Positions 37,097-46,149 of a DNA stretch of 46,149 nucleotides are shown here, one piece after another. The DNA lies in the NCBI GenBank assembly GCA_002254605.1, contig NKPV01000005.1, positions 1 to 46,149 of the forward strand, given 5' to 3'. The translations under genes and the position numbers were made by a program. This DNA is from Armatimonadetes bacterium JP3_11 (GTDB taxonomy: Bacteria; Armatimonadota; Fimbriimonadia; Fimbriimonadales; GBS-DC). The notes below the pieces were generated by a model. That model had not been told where the DNA came from and made no database searches. It was given only the letters and a program-made list of their open reading frames with translations. Position 1 is the first letter of the stretch, and each line of letters opens with the position of its first letter.

Positions 37097-39616
37097 ATGC
37101 ATCGGGCGACGAAAGGGTGGCTAAGCCTCATCGTGTCGCTGGCGCTGGGCGTTGCACTGGCGCAGCAATGGGTCGACCTGCGCGTTCACGACTCGGTTTC
37201 GGGGCGCGCTTTGAACGCCGAAGTTGTCTTCACAGAACCGACCACGGGACAGGTCTACCCGTTCCGCGCCCAATCGGATGGGCGACTAACGGCGTACTTG
37301 CCTGAGGGCGGCTATATCGTGCAGGTGCGACACGAGGGCTATCATCCCATCACCACCACGCTCACCGTCAGCGACTCCACACCCCCCCATCGATTCTACT
37401 TAGACCCCCTTGTCCCCCCACAGGAGACCGACTGGCGCTTCCTGTGGGCGCAACGCAAGCCGAACCAGATGATCGTGGTGGGCTTCGCCATTGACGAAGC
37501 GACGGGGCAGCCGCTGGAGGGAGTACGCGTGCGCGTGGTGAACCACGCAGGTGAGACCTTCACCGACGCGCGGGGACTGTTTTTCCTACAGTTTCCCATC
37601 CACGATCTACAGGGCAAGGCGCAGCCTTTCGCCGCCATTATGTTGGAAAAAGCGGGTTATCGCACCCTGCTGCTGGAGCATGTGCAGCTGTGGAGCGAGG
37701 GCGACTGGATTTATCGCCTCACGATGCAGGCGGGGTCGGGCATCGAACGGCAAGATATGCGCTCGCCGCGTCATCGCGAGGACATGCTGACCGAACCCTG
37801 TGAAGCGTGCGAGAACCAGCCGTCGTCTCCCACCTCAATCCCACGCACAGAGAGCCATCAGGAGGAGGGGGGCGACTTCTTTCCTGCCGCGCCTGCGCCG
37901 ATTGTGCTGCCCAAGTATATCAAAGTGGGGCGCAACTGCACCTCGCGCACGAACTGCCCCGGCGGCGTGGAGGTCTACACTATCGACACCTATTGTAAGG
38001 GCGTGATTACCAGCGAATGGTATGCTTGCTGGGGGAATGTGCGCTTCGGGAGCGAGAATCCGCCTGCAGGTATGGAATCGCTCAAGGCGGGCGCGGTCGC
38101 TGTGCGCAGCTACGGCGTGTCGTTCGTCTATAGCCCCATCAACAGCAGCTACGACATCTGCGATTCTACCTCATGCCAAGTATTCACGGGCAATCAGAGC
38201 AGCAACGGCAACGCGGCGGTGGACGCCACCACACGCTATGTGCTGCTCACCAGCGCGGGCAACATCGCACGCGCAGAGTACTCCGCGGAGAACAACAATG
38301 CGGGCTGCGGCAACGGCTATTCGGGCACGGGCAGCAGTTGGCCCTGCATTGCCGACCCGGTGTGTACGGGCTTCGCGCTCAACGGGCACGGGCGTGGGAT
38401 GTGTCAGTGGGGCTCCGCACGCTGGGCTACCGGCAGACGGCTCTCCAGCAGCCAAGCATGTAGCAGCAGCGCGCCCCTCCACGGCTACGGCACGAAAAAC
38501 TGGCAGCAAATCCTGAGCCACTACTACGCTCCAGGCGGCTACCAACTGGTGCAGGGCGCCGTGGCAACCATCCAGAACCTTCTCGTAAGTCCCAACCCCG
38601 TACGCACAAGCACCCAGGCGACGCTGGGCTACACCATCAACGCCACTCACGATTTTCAGGTTCTACTCGGCGCGTCGATTCGGCTGGGGACAGGCGCATG
38701 GCTCTCAGACCCACCGCGCGACCTGAAGGTAAGCCTCATCGAAGGCACAAATAACCGCGCCCGATTCTTTCTCGTGCCGAGCGACGCCGCAGCAGGCGCC
38801 TACGATGTCTCGGTCGCGCTCTGGTACGACCGCAACAATAGCAACACGATTAACACGGGCGATTTTATCGTGGACGACCGCGTGTTCGCGGGCGCGATGG
38901 AGGTTCGCCGAGCGACCAGTATCACGCTGCCTGCGGTCAGTGGGCGACGCGGACAGGCGATCACGCTTCAAGCTACCCTGCGCCAATCGCTGGACAACGC
39001 CCCCCTTAGCGGGCGCACGATTACCTTCAAGGTGAACGATTCGATTGTGGGCGCCGCCGTGACGAATAGCACGGGCGTGGCGACGCTGGGCTACATTATT
39101 CCACTTAGCGCCCCGTTAGGCAACCAGACGCTGCGTGCGGAGTTCAGCGGCGACGACACCTATGCTGCTGTGTTCGCCACGAATACGCTGAGCGTGTCGC
39201 CCGTGCGTGTGCAAGGGCAAGTCGCGTTGGAAGGGGTCGCCAACCCGCAGGGAACCCCAGTGCGCTTCACCGTGCAAGCAGGCAGCCAACAGGAGACCGT
39301 GAACCTGAATCTGGGCAACAACGGGGGCTTTGCCTTCGATACTACACTAACAGGCGCCGCGCAGGTGCGGGTCAGCACGCCCAACGGCGTCTGGCTGTGC
39401 GCCCAACAGAACACACCATTGAGCGACCTCGTCACGCTCAACTTCACGCTCAAAGCAGGCGACCTGAATCAGGATGGCGCTATCGACGATGCCGACCTGC
39501 TGCTGGTGCTGTTCGCGTTCGGCTCGAGCGACCCGCAAGCCGATGTGAACCGCGACGGCACGGTCGACGATGCAGACTTGCTGGCGGTGCTTTTCAACTT
39601 CGGCGCCGGATGCTGA
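37097..39616 (+). CDS. SpoIID-domain secreted protein with Ig-like and dockerin-like modules
   Basis: VEVYTIDTYCKGVITSEWYACW...ESLKAGAVAVRSYGVSFV...GHGRGMCQWGSARWA; C-terminal GDLNQDGAIDDADLLLVLFAFG...DVNRDGTVDDADLLAVLFNFG. Confidence 0.88.
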   Translation: MHRATKGWLSLIVSLALGVALAQQWVDLRVHDSVSGRALNAEVVFTEPTTGQVYPFRAQSDGRLTAYLPEGGYIVQVRHEGYHPITTTLTVSDSTPPHRFYLDPLVPPQETDWRFLWAQRKPNQMIVVGFAIDEATGQPLEGVRVRVVNHAGETFTDARGLFFLQFPIHDLQGKAQPFAAIMLEKAGYRTLLLEHVQLWSEGDWIYRLTMQAGSGIERQDMRSPRHREDMLTEPCEACENQPSSPTSIPRTESHQEEGGDFFPAAPAPIVLPKYIKVGRNCTSRTNCPGGVEVYTIDTYCKGVITSEWYACWGNVRFGSENPPAGMESLKAGAVAVRSYGVSFVYSPINSSYDICDSTSCQVFTGNQSSNGNAAVDATTRYVLLTSAGNIARAEYSAENNNAGCGNGYSGTGSSWPCIADPVCTGFALNGHGRGMCQWGSARWATGRRLSSSQACSSSAPLHGYGTKNWQQILSHYYAPGGYQLVQGAVATIQNLLVSPNPVRTSTQATLGYTINATHDFQVLLGASIRLGTGAWLSDPPRDLKVSLIEGTNNRARFFLVPSDAAAGAYDVSVALWYDRNNSNTINTGDFIVDDRVFAGAMEVRRATSITLPAVSGRRGQAITLQATLRQSLDNAPLSGRTITFKVNDSIVGAAVTNSTGVATLGYIIPLSAPLGNQTLRAEFSGDDTYAAVFATNTLSVSPVRVQGQVALEGVANPQGTPVRFTVQAGSQQETVNLNLGNNGGFAFDTTLTGAAQVRVSTPNGVWLCAQQNTPLSDLVTLNFTLKAGDLNQDGAIDDADLLLVLFAFGSSDPQADVNRDGTVDDADLLAVLFNFGAGC

Positions 39617-39636
39617 ACAGGTATAATCCCCACGCC

Positions 39637-41193
39637 ATGCATCAAGGGTACTATCGCTATCCGACGATTAGCGGCGACACGGTCGCGTTCGTGTGCGAGG
39701 ACGACCTATGGACGGTTCCTGTAGAAGGCGGAATCGCACGGCGATTGACCACCAGCCTAAGTATGGTGATCACGCCGCGCTACTCACCCGATGGTCAGTG
39801 GCTTGCTTTTGTGGCGCGGGATGAGGGGCATCCTGAGGTGTATGTGATGCCTGCGGAGGGGGGCGAGCCGCGCCGCCTAACCTATCAGGGCGCAGAGCGC
39901 GTCGAGGTCGTCGGCTGGACACCCGACGGCGACGAGGTCATCTACAACAGCACCGCAGGACGCCCCCCGCGTGAAGTCGTGTTGTGGCGCGTCTCGCTCG
40001 AAGGCGGTTTGCCCACACAGTACCCCTACGGCTTGGCGAACCATATCAGCTTCGGACCCAACGGCGCCATCCTTTTGGGCAGACACACAGGCGATCCCGC
40101 CCGCTGGAAACGCTATCGTGGAGGCACGGCAGGCGTGTTCTGGATTGACCGCACAGGCAGCGGCGAGTTCACGCGCTTCCAACCCACCGACGGCGACCTG
40201 ACGGCGCCCATGTGGATTGGCGAGCGCATCTACTTCGTGTCGGATCACGAAGGCATCGCGAATATCTACTCTTGCTTGCCCGACGGCGCCGACCTGCAGC
40301 GCCACACCCACCACGAAGAGTACTATGTGCGCTACCCCAGCACGGACGGCAAGCGAATCGTATATCACGCAGGCGCGGATTTGTATGTGCTGGACTTAGC
40401 CACAGGCGAGAACCGCCTGATCCCGGTGGAGTTGCGCAGCCCGCGGACGCAGGCGCAGCGCAAGTTCGTGGAGACCGACAAGTACCTACAAGAGTACACG
40501 CTTCACCCCCAAGGACATTCGCTCCTGCTCACGGTGCGCGGCAAGCCGTTCACGATGGGCAACTGGGAAGGCGCAGTCCTCCAGCACGGTGAGCCGCAAG
40601 GCGTGCGCTATCGCCTGAGCCGGTTCCTAAATGACGGTACGCGGATTATCACGGTCTCCGATGCAAGCGGTGAACCCTGCCTTGAACTGCATACGCCCGA
40701 CGGCGTCACGCGCTTCGAGGCGTTCGATATCGGTCACCCTTACCGCCTGGAGGTGTGCCCAACTGCCGACCGCATCGCGCTCAGCAACCATCGGTTCGAA
40801 CTGCATCTTTTCGATATCGAGCAGCGCACGCTTCAACTCGTGGAGCGCAGTGAGTACGGAATGATCGAAGGGTTCGCGTGGTCGCCATGTGGACGATGGT
40901 TGGCGTATAGTTTCGCCCCGAACGAGCGCACGCATATCATCAAGATTTACGACACAGAAACCGGGGCAATCCACCCGATTACCCAGCCGGAGTTCCGCGA
41001 TGTGCTCCCGGCGTGGGATCCCGACGGCGAGATGCTCTATTTTATCTCGCTACGCGACTACGACCCCGTGCCCGACAATCTGCAGTTTGAAATGGCGTTT
41101 CCGATGGGGATGCGCGTGATGGCTGTTGTGTTGCGCAAGGATATCCCGAACCCACTTCTGCCGCCACCGCGCCCCTTCGAGGAGACAAAATAA
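39637..41193 (+). CDS. Tricorn-protease-like beta-propeller protein without protease domain
   Basis: MHQGYYRYPTISGDTVAFVCEDDLWTVPVEGGIARRLTTSLSMVITPRYSPDGQWLAFVA...; ends RVMAVVLRKDIPNPLLPPPRPFEETK*, no PDZ/S41 half downstream. Confidence 0.88.
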   Translation: MHQGYYRYPTISGDTVAFVCEDDLWTVPVEGGIARRLTTSLSMVITPRYSPDGQWLAFVARDEGHPEVYVMPAEGGEPRRLTYQGAERVEVVGWTPDGDEVIYNSTAGRPPREVVLWRVSLEGGLPTQYPYGLANHISFGPNGAILLGRHTGDPARWKRYRGGTAGVFWIDRTGSGEFTRFQPTDGDLTAPMWIGERIYFVSDHEGIANIYSCLPDGADLQRHTHHEEYYVRYPSTDGKRIVYHAGADLYVLDLATGENRLIPVELRSPRTQAQRKFVETDKYLQEYTLHPQGHSLLLTVRGKPFTMGNWEGAVLQHGEPQGVRYRLSRFLNDGTRIITVSDASGEPCLELHTPDGVTRFEAFDIGHPYRLEVCPTADRIALSNHRFELHLFDIEQRTLQLVERSEYGMIEGFAWSPCGRWLAYSFAPNERTHIIKIYDTETGAIHPITQPEFRDVLPAWDPDGEMLYFISLRDYDPVPDNLQFEMAFPMGMRVMAVVLRKDIPNPLLPPPRPFEETK

Positions 41194-41199
41194 ACACCT

Positions 41200-42486
41200 T
41201 TATTGGGCAGCGTGTACCAGTACGCCGTTCACGAAGGTGTAGCGTGCCTTGCCCCGCAGTTCCCAGCCTTTGAACGGCGTATTTTTGCTCTTGGAATGCA
41301 TGCGCGTGGGCTCTACTGTCCAGCGTAGGTTCGGGTCGATGACCACCACATCCGCAGGCGCACCGACGGCAAGCGTCCCTGCGGGTAGCCTCATCAGGCG
41401 GGCAGGAGTGGTGCTAAGCAAATCCACAATCTGCAACGGCGTAAGGGGCTGGGCAAGCAGGCTATTCCAGAGCAAGACGCACCCCAGCGCGGTCTCCAGC
41501 CCGACGATTCCAAACGGCGCGGCGGGAAACGGCTGCGCTTTTTCAAACGGCGCGTGCGGGGCGTGGTCGGTCGCGATGCAATCAATCACGCCCTGTTGCA
41601 CCCCTTGCGCGAGCGCAAGGCGGTCGGTTTCCGAACGCAGAGGCGGGTTCATTTTGGCATCCGTGTCGAACTCAGCACACGCCGCATCGGTCAATAACAG
41701 GTGATGGGGCGCCACCTCGCACGAAATACGCGCCCCCTGCGCCTTGAAAAAGCGCACCAGTTCCACGCCCATCGCCGTCGAGAGGTGTTGAATGTGTAGA
41801 TGACATCCTGTCTCCTGCGCGAGGAGCGCATTGCGAGCAATCTGCACGGTTTCGGCAGAGGCAGGCGCGCCCTTGAGCCCCAATAGCGCACTGACCGCGC
41901 CCGCGTGCATACTGGCTCCCTCGCTGAGGGTCTTATCTTCACAATGCGTCACGACGGGCAGTTCATAGGCGGCGCAGCCGAGCATCGCGCGACGCATCAC
42001 TTCCGCGGATTGCACGGGGAACGCATCGTCAGAGCAGGCAATCGCCCCCGCTTGCTTGAGCGCGTGGTAGTCGCAAGGTATCTCACCGCGCATGCCTTGC
42101 GTCAGCGCCGCGACAACATACACTTTGCAAGGCGACTCGCGCTCGGCTCGTGCCCGAATCTCCCACACGAGCGTCGGATTGTCCAGAGGCGGGTCGGTGT
42201 TCGGCATGCAGCATACGCTCGTGAAGCCCCCCGCAACCGCCGCGGCGCCGCCCGTTTGCAAAGTCTCCTTATGGCTCTGCCCCGGCTCGCGCAGATGCAC
42301 ATGGATATCGACCAGTCCCGGCGCAATCCAGCAGCCTGTGCAGTCGATAAGGGTTTCGCCCGTTTCAGGGGAGAGTTCTGTGCCCATTTCGGCGATGCGC
42401 CCACCGCGAATGCGCAGGTCGGCGTAAGCATCCAACTGGGTCGCGGGGTCCAGGATGCGCCCGTTTTTGAGACAGTAGTTCTCCAT
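41200..42486 (-). CDS. pyrC: Dihydroorotase
   Basis: APGLVDIHVHLREPGQSHKETLQTGGAAAVAGGFTSVCCMPNTDPPLDNP...IATDHAPHAPFEK. Confidence 0.96.
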   Translation of the reverse strand: MENYCLKNGRILDPATQLDAYADLRIRGGRIAEMGTELSPETGETLIDCTGCWIAPGLVDIHVHLREPGQSHKETLQTGGAAAVAGGFTSVCCMPNTDPPLDNPTLVWEIRARAERESPCKVYVVAALTQGMRGEIPCDYHALKQAGAIACSDDAFPVQSAEVMRRAMLGCAAYELPVVTHCEDKTLSEGASMHAGAVSALLGLKGAPASAETVQIARNALLAQETGCHLHIQHLSTAMGVELVRFFKAQGARISCEVAPHHLLLTDAACAEFDTDAKMNPPLRSETDRLALAQGVQQGVIDCIATDHAPHAPFEKAQPFPAAPFGIVGLETALGCVLLWNSLLAQPLTPLQIVDLLSTTPARLMRLPAGTLAVGAPADVVVIDPNLRWTVEPTRMHSKSKNTPFKGWELRGKARYTFVNGVLVHAAQ

Positions 42487-42531
42487 CGTTTTTTTATTAG
42501 ACCGATTCCACTCGTCGCATGCCTACCGAGT

Positions 42532-43380
42532 CTACCTTCTGCAGAGTGCATCCGCGACATTGACAGCCCGAACCGCTGCTTTCACATCGTGGACGCGCAC
42601 GATGTCCGCGCCCCATGCGACGGCGAGCGCCAGCGTCGCTAAGGTGCCCTCCAGTCGCTCTTCAGGGGGCAGTCCGCCCAGAATGTGCCCGATGAACGAC
42701 TTGCGCGAGGTCCCCACCAGAATCGGGAAATCGAGGGTGCGAAGTTCGGGCAACCCCCGCAGCAGCTGGAGGTTATGCTCTACCGTCTTTCCGAAACCGA
42801 TGCCGGGATCAAGCCAGATATGTTCTTTGGGGATGCCTGCCTCCAGCGCGCGGCGAGCGTGGGCATGAAGCGTAGCGCGTACCTCTGCCACCACATCATC
42901 GTAGACAGGGTTCTGCTGCATCGTTTTCGGCGTGCCCTTGATATGCATCAGCACGATCAGCGCGCCTGTGTGCGCAGCCACTTCCAACATGCGAGGGTCG
43001 AAGGTCGCGCCGCTGATGTCGTTGAGGATGCAGGCGCCTGCTTGGAGTGCCTGCTGCGCCACGCGGCTTTTAGTCGTGTCGACCGAGATAACGGCATTGG
43101 GGTAGCGCGCCACAATCGCCTCGATGAGGGGGACAACGCGTCGAATCTCCTCAGCTTCGGGCACGGGTTCAGCGCCGGGGCGGGTGGACTCGCCGCCGAT
43201 GTCCAGGATGTCCGCGCCTTCTTCAAGCATCTGTTCGGCGCGGGCGAGCGCAGCGTCCAGCGTGGCATAGCGACCGCCGTCGTAGAAACTGTCTGGCGTC
43301 GTGTTCAAAACGCCCATCACCAGCGTGCGTTGCCCGATGGCGTCTTGAATAGGACGCAAACGCTCAGTTATAGTCGGCAT
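42532..43380 (-). CDS. folP: Dihydropteroate synthase
   Basis: LVMGVLNTTPDSFYDGGRY...GADILDIGGESTRPGAEPV...ISVDTTKSRVAQQALQAGACILNDISGA...LDPGIGFGKT. Confidence 0.97.
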   Translation of the reverse strand: MPTITERLRPIQDAIGQRTLVMGVLNTTPDSFYDGGRYATLDAALARAEQMLEEGADILDIGGESTRPGAEPVPEAEEIRRVVPLIEAIVARYPNAVISVDTTKSRVAQQALQAGACILNDISGATFDPRMLEVAAHTGALIVLMHIKGTPKTMQQNPVYDDVVAEVRATLHAHARRALEAGIPKEHIWLDPGIGFGKTVEHNLQLLRGLPELRTLDFPILVGTSRKSFIGHILGGLPPEERLEGTLATLALAVAWGADIVRVHDVKAAVRAVNVADALCRR

Positions 43381-44119
43381 AGCGGCGGGGTGGCTTCGGC
43401 ATTTCACGCACGCCGTTCGAGACGATTTGTAGCATCTGCTCACCGACGCGACTGAACACGAACCCGCGCTCGCGCGCCGCGCCTACAGGGTCGCGCAAAA
43501 ACTTGAGGCGGAAGAGAGCATCTTCAGTCAAAAGGCGCAGCACCATCTCCATCTGCGTCGTATCCAGTCGCTCCAACTCGATAATTGCCCACACCATGAT
43601 ATCCATCGGAGTAGCGTGGTCAAACACGAGGTGTTCGTAATCGCTAATCGCTTGGGCGTATCGTCCGAGGTTGTCCAGCAGCCGCGCGCGGCGCAAGCGG
43701 TAGTGCGCCGACTGCGGTTGGAGCATCACCAGTTGGTTGGCGACCTGGAGGGCGTGTTCGTAGTCCATCGATTGCCAGTAGGCGTCGAGCAGATGCTCCA
43801 GCGGAATGGGGTGGTCGGGCGCTTCACGGAGCCAGCGTCGGCACTCGGAGACGGCTTCTGCCAGTCGCCCACTTTCGATGAGCAGTTCGACCAGTCGCTC
43901 ACGCACAGGCACGGCGTTGGGGGCGCATTGCACGGCGGCGCGCATCGCTTCAATCGCGCCGTTCCAGTTGTCCTGCAGGCGATACACATCGGCAAGGCGG
44001 AGATAATACTCCAACGGGGCATCCCCAGACTCTACAGCGCGTCGTAACACCCGCACCGCTTGCTTCAAGCGCCCACGCCGTACATATTCTTCAGCCTGTT
44101 GCAGGGTCGTGAGTTTCAT
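43364..44119 (-). CDS. TPR-repeat protein
   Basis: MKLTTLQQAEEYVRRGRLKQAVRVLRRAVESGDAPLEYYLRLADVYRLQDNWNGAIEAMRAAVQCAPNAVPVRERLVELL; overlaps folP start by 17 nt. Confidence 0.8.
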   Translation of the reverse strand: MKLTTLQQAEEYVRRGRLKQAVRVLRRAVESGDAPLEYYLRLADVYRLQDNWNGAIEAMRAAVQCAPNAVPVRERLVELLIESGRLAEAVSECRRWLREAPDHPIPLEHLLDAYWQSMDYEHALQVANQLVMLQPQSAHYRLRRARLLDNLGRYAQAISDYEHLVFDHATPMDIMVWAIIELERLDTTQMEMVLRLLTEDALFRLKFLRDPVGAARERGFVFSRVGEQMLQIVSNGVREMPKPPRRYADYN

Positions 44120-44189
44120 TATGTTCTCCACTTTCGCCCATCGCACGCCTTATATTATAATCTAAGTGCGGGGTGGGCGACTTCAGCAT

Positions 44190-46149
44190 TTATGCAGTAA
44201 TTTCGTAAGCAACCGCCCGATTCCTGCCGCTGCGTTTGGCGATTTTGAGGGCTTCGTCGGCTTTTTCCAAAAGCTCGGCTGGGTTGTCGGTACTGTCGGG
44301 ATACGCTGCGACGCCGATGCTTACCGTGATTCGAAGGCGTAGCGTTCCCGAAGTATCGTGAAAGGCGGTCTCCCTGACTGTCTGCACAACGCGCTGCGCC
44401 GCCGTGAGACTGCCTTGCAGGTTCGTGGACGGCATTAGTACGACAAACTCATCGCCTCCATAACGAGCAATCAACTCCGTGTTGCGTAAGGCGTTTTGCA
44501 ATATCTCCGCGAACTGCACCAGCACATAATCGCCCTCTAAGTGACCATACTGGTCATTCACTTGTTTGAAGCCGTCCAGGTCGATCAGCATCATCGCCAG
44601 CGGGTGATTGTAGCGTCGACAGAGGTTTATCTCCTCACGATAGTGTTCCCGAAATTGGCGGTAGTTATAAAGCCCTGTCAGCCCATCGGTCGTTGCGAGC
44701 CGTTCGAGGTCGCTAAGCAGTTGGGCGCGCTCCAGTACATTGGTCAGTTGAAATGTCAGCGTTTGGAGGGTTTCGAGCTCCAGTTCGTTGAAGGGGGGGG
44801 TCTCAGTACGTCCCAGGACAATGATTCCTTGTAGCCGCGCACTGCCTCGCAGCGGCGCCATCATGAGGCTTTTCGCGGGTGCGAAGAGCGCGGCGTGCTC
44901 ATGGGTATCGTCGAGCACCTGCCCGCATGAGGGTGAGCGGTTTGCCTCAAAGAGACTGGAGAGTACTGCGGAGAGATCGGGCATCGCGCCGACCTGCGCA
45001 GCCATCTCCAGAGTCTCGCCCTTGTTGCCCAGCAGAATTTGAGCATGCTCATAGGGTAGAACGGTTTTAAGCAGCTCCAGCGCCTGTTGTGGAAGCGATT
45101 GGAGCGTATTGACGGAGAATATGAGGTTCTCCATATTGTAAAGGGTTTGTGTTTCCGCAAGGCGTACACTCATCAGGCGCAGCTGTTCGGCAAACTCGAT
45201 TAATCCGACCAGGTAGGGCACGAGGGCGCGCAGGCGGTTGCGCAACTCTGGCGAGAACCCGTTTGCGGTGCGCGTGCTGAGTGCGATTGCTCCTAAGACA
45301 CGCCCTTCGCTTATCAGGGGCTGGATGAGCGCATCTGCGCGTTCTTGGGGCGTCCTGTGCGCGTTCTCGATACGCTCGCAGCCCAACGCTTCTACCCGCA
45401 GCTGGTCGGCAATCTGCTGCGTGGAGGGCTTTTTTTGAAATGGTCGGATGGGCGTTATCGAGGCGGTCTGTTGCAGGGGCGCGAGCGAACCAAGCGCACA
45501 CGCCACACGCAGCACGGCGCCCGACTCGTCCGTCACATACAACGCCGCGCCCGACGCCCCAAACCGCGCACGCAAACGCTCCAGAATCGACCGATATAGC
45601 GAATCGGGGTCGCGCGCTTGTTGCAAGGCAGAAAGCAACTCCGCAGCGTCTTGCAAATTGGAGACTTGTTCCTCTAAACGGTGATAATAATATTTGAGTT
45701 CTCGATAGCTTTCGCGCACCCGTCGCTCGGCGGCTTCGCTTTCGACGACTGCCTGCTCCGCCCGTTGCAGAAGTGCATCATGCGCGATCTGTAGGCGTCG
45801 TTGCCATGCCCAGCCCAGTGCGCCCCCAAGGATTAAGATTCCCCCTATCCAGCTGAGTGTCCAAGAATCGGCGGGCGCCAGCTTGCCCGTGTTCAGAAAC
45901 GACACGCCCGCAACCGCACCTGAACCTGCAATTCCGCCCAGCCACGCGCCGATTGCACCAGAGCGCAGCAACGCATTAAATAACGGGATCAACAAGAGCC
46001 AATATGCCCATGCGGTGCCCTCAAGCGACCAGAGAACCAGCCCCACCAAAGCGTTGTCGGCAACCAGCCCCACCAGTGTCGCCCATGGGGAACGCGAGCG
46101 TAGGTCGACAACGATTGCGAGCAGCGTCCCCAACGCCACTGCCCCCACC
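44190..46149 (-). CDS. Membrane-anchored GAF-GGDEF diguanylate cyclase, 5' end truncated by window edge
   Basis: N-terminal TM segments, GAF-like regions, C-terminal DGLTGLYNYRQF...ARYGGDEFVVLMP...TVSIGVAAYP. Confidence 0.93.
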   Translation of the reverse strand, partial: VGAVALGTLLAIVVDLRSRSPWATLVGLVADNALVGLVLWSLEGTAWAYWLLLIPLFNALLRSGAIGAWLGGIAGSGAVAGVSFLNTGKLAPADSWTLSWIGGILILGGALGWAWQRRLQIAHDALLQRAEQAVVESEAAERRVRESYRELKYYYHRLEEQVSNLQDAAELLSALQQARDPDSLYRSILERLRARFGASGAALYVTDESGAVLRVACALGSLAPLQQTASITPIRPFQKKPSTQQIADQLRVEALGCERIENAHRTPQERADALIQPLISEGRVLGAIALSTRTANGFSPELRNRLRALVPYLVGLIEFAEQLRLMSVRLAETQTLYNMENLIFSVNTLQSLPQQALELLKTVLPYEHAQILLGNKGETLEMAAQVGAMPDLSAVLSSLFEANRSPSCGQVLDDTHEHAALFAPAKSLMMAPLRGSARLQGIIVLGRTETPPFNELELETLQTLTFQLTNVLERAQLLSDLERLATTDGLTGLYNYRQFREHYREEINLCRRYNHPLAMMLIDLDGFKQVNDQYGHLEGDYVLVQFAEILQNALRNTELIARYGGDEFVVLMPSTNLQGSLTAAQRVVQTVRETAFHDTSGTLRLRITVSIGVAAYPDSTDNPAELLEKADEALKIAKRSGRNRAVAYEITA

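Noticed and set aside
41905-43455. Two long plus-strand ORFs (245 and 256 aa)
   Set aside because: Antisense to pyrC and folP, both convincingly coding.

Overview
The window is about 46 kb of dense bacterial chromosome with no rRNA, tRNA, CRISPR array or transposase that I could recognise. The dockerin-like repeats, stand-alone tricorn-type propeller and overall gene mix suggest an Armatimonadota-like lineage, but this is inference only. I call about 43 protein-coding genes. Housekeeping genes include murJ (partial), an SMR transporter, mnmG, hpt, nnrD/E, phhB, sufD, ileS, folK, folP and pyrC. Others are a B12 adenosyltransferase, a methylmalonyl-CoA mutase small subunit, cheA/cheW with a STAS protein, a CcrM-like methyltransferase, an ECF sigma/anti-sigma pair, a GspF/PilC-like protein, a SpoIID-domain protein and a GGDEF protein cut by the window edge.

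Most notable observations: (1) A GGTAtamT -10-like box recurs upstream of at least 14 start codons on both strands. In seven genes exactly 6 nt separate it (or, for darT, the variant AGTACAGT) from the start codon, which predicts widespread leaderless transcription. (2) A compact toxin-antitoxin/defence cluster at 17.4-20.4 kb holds MntA-HepT, a membrane ORF and DarT-DarG, with leaderless-type promoters before mntA, the membrane ORF, darT and darG. (3) The membrane ORF has an in-frame TAA followed by 71 more open codons in the same frame. (4) A four-PDZ HtrA protease sits next to an HtrA-like paralogue that has apparently lost all three catalytic residues. (5) A di-haem cytochrome c peroxidase is fused to a parallel beta-helix, and the linker is encoded by palindromic repeat units. 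(6) Back-to-back divergent -10 boxes lie only 8 bp apart. (7) A tricorn-like beta-propeller lacks the protease half.
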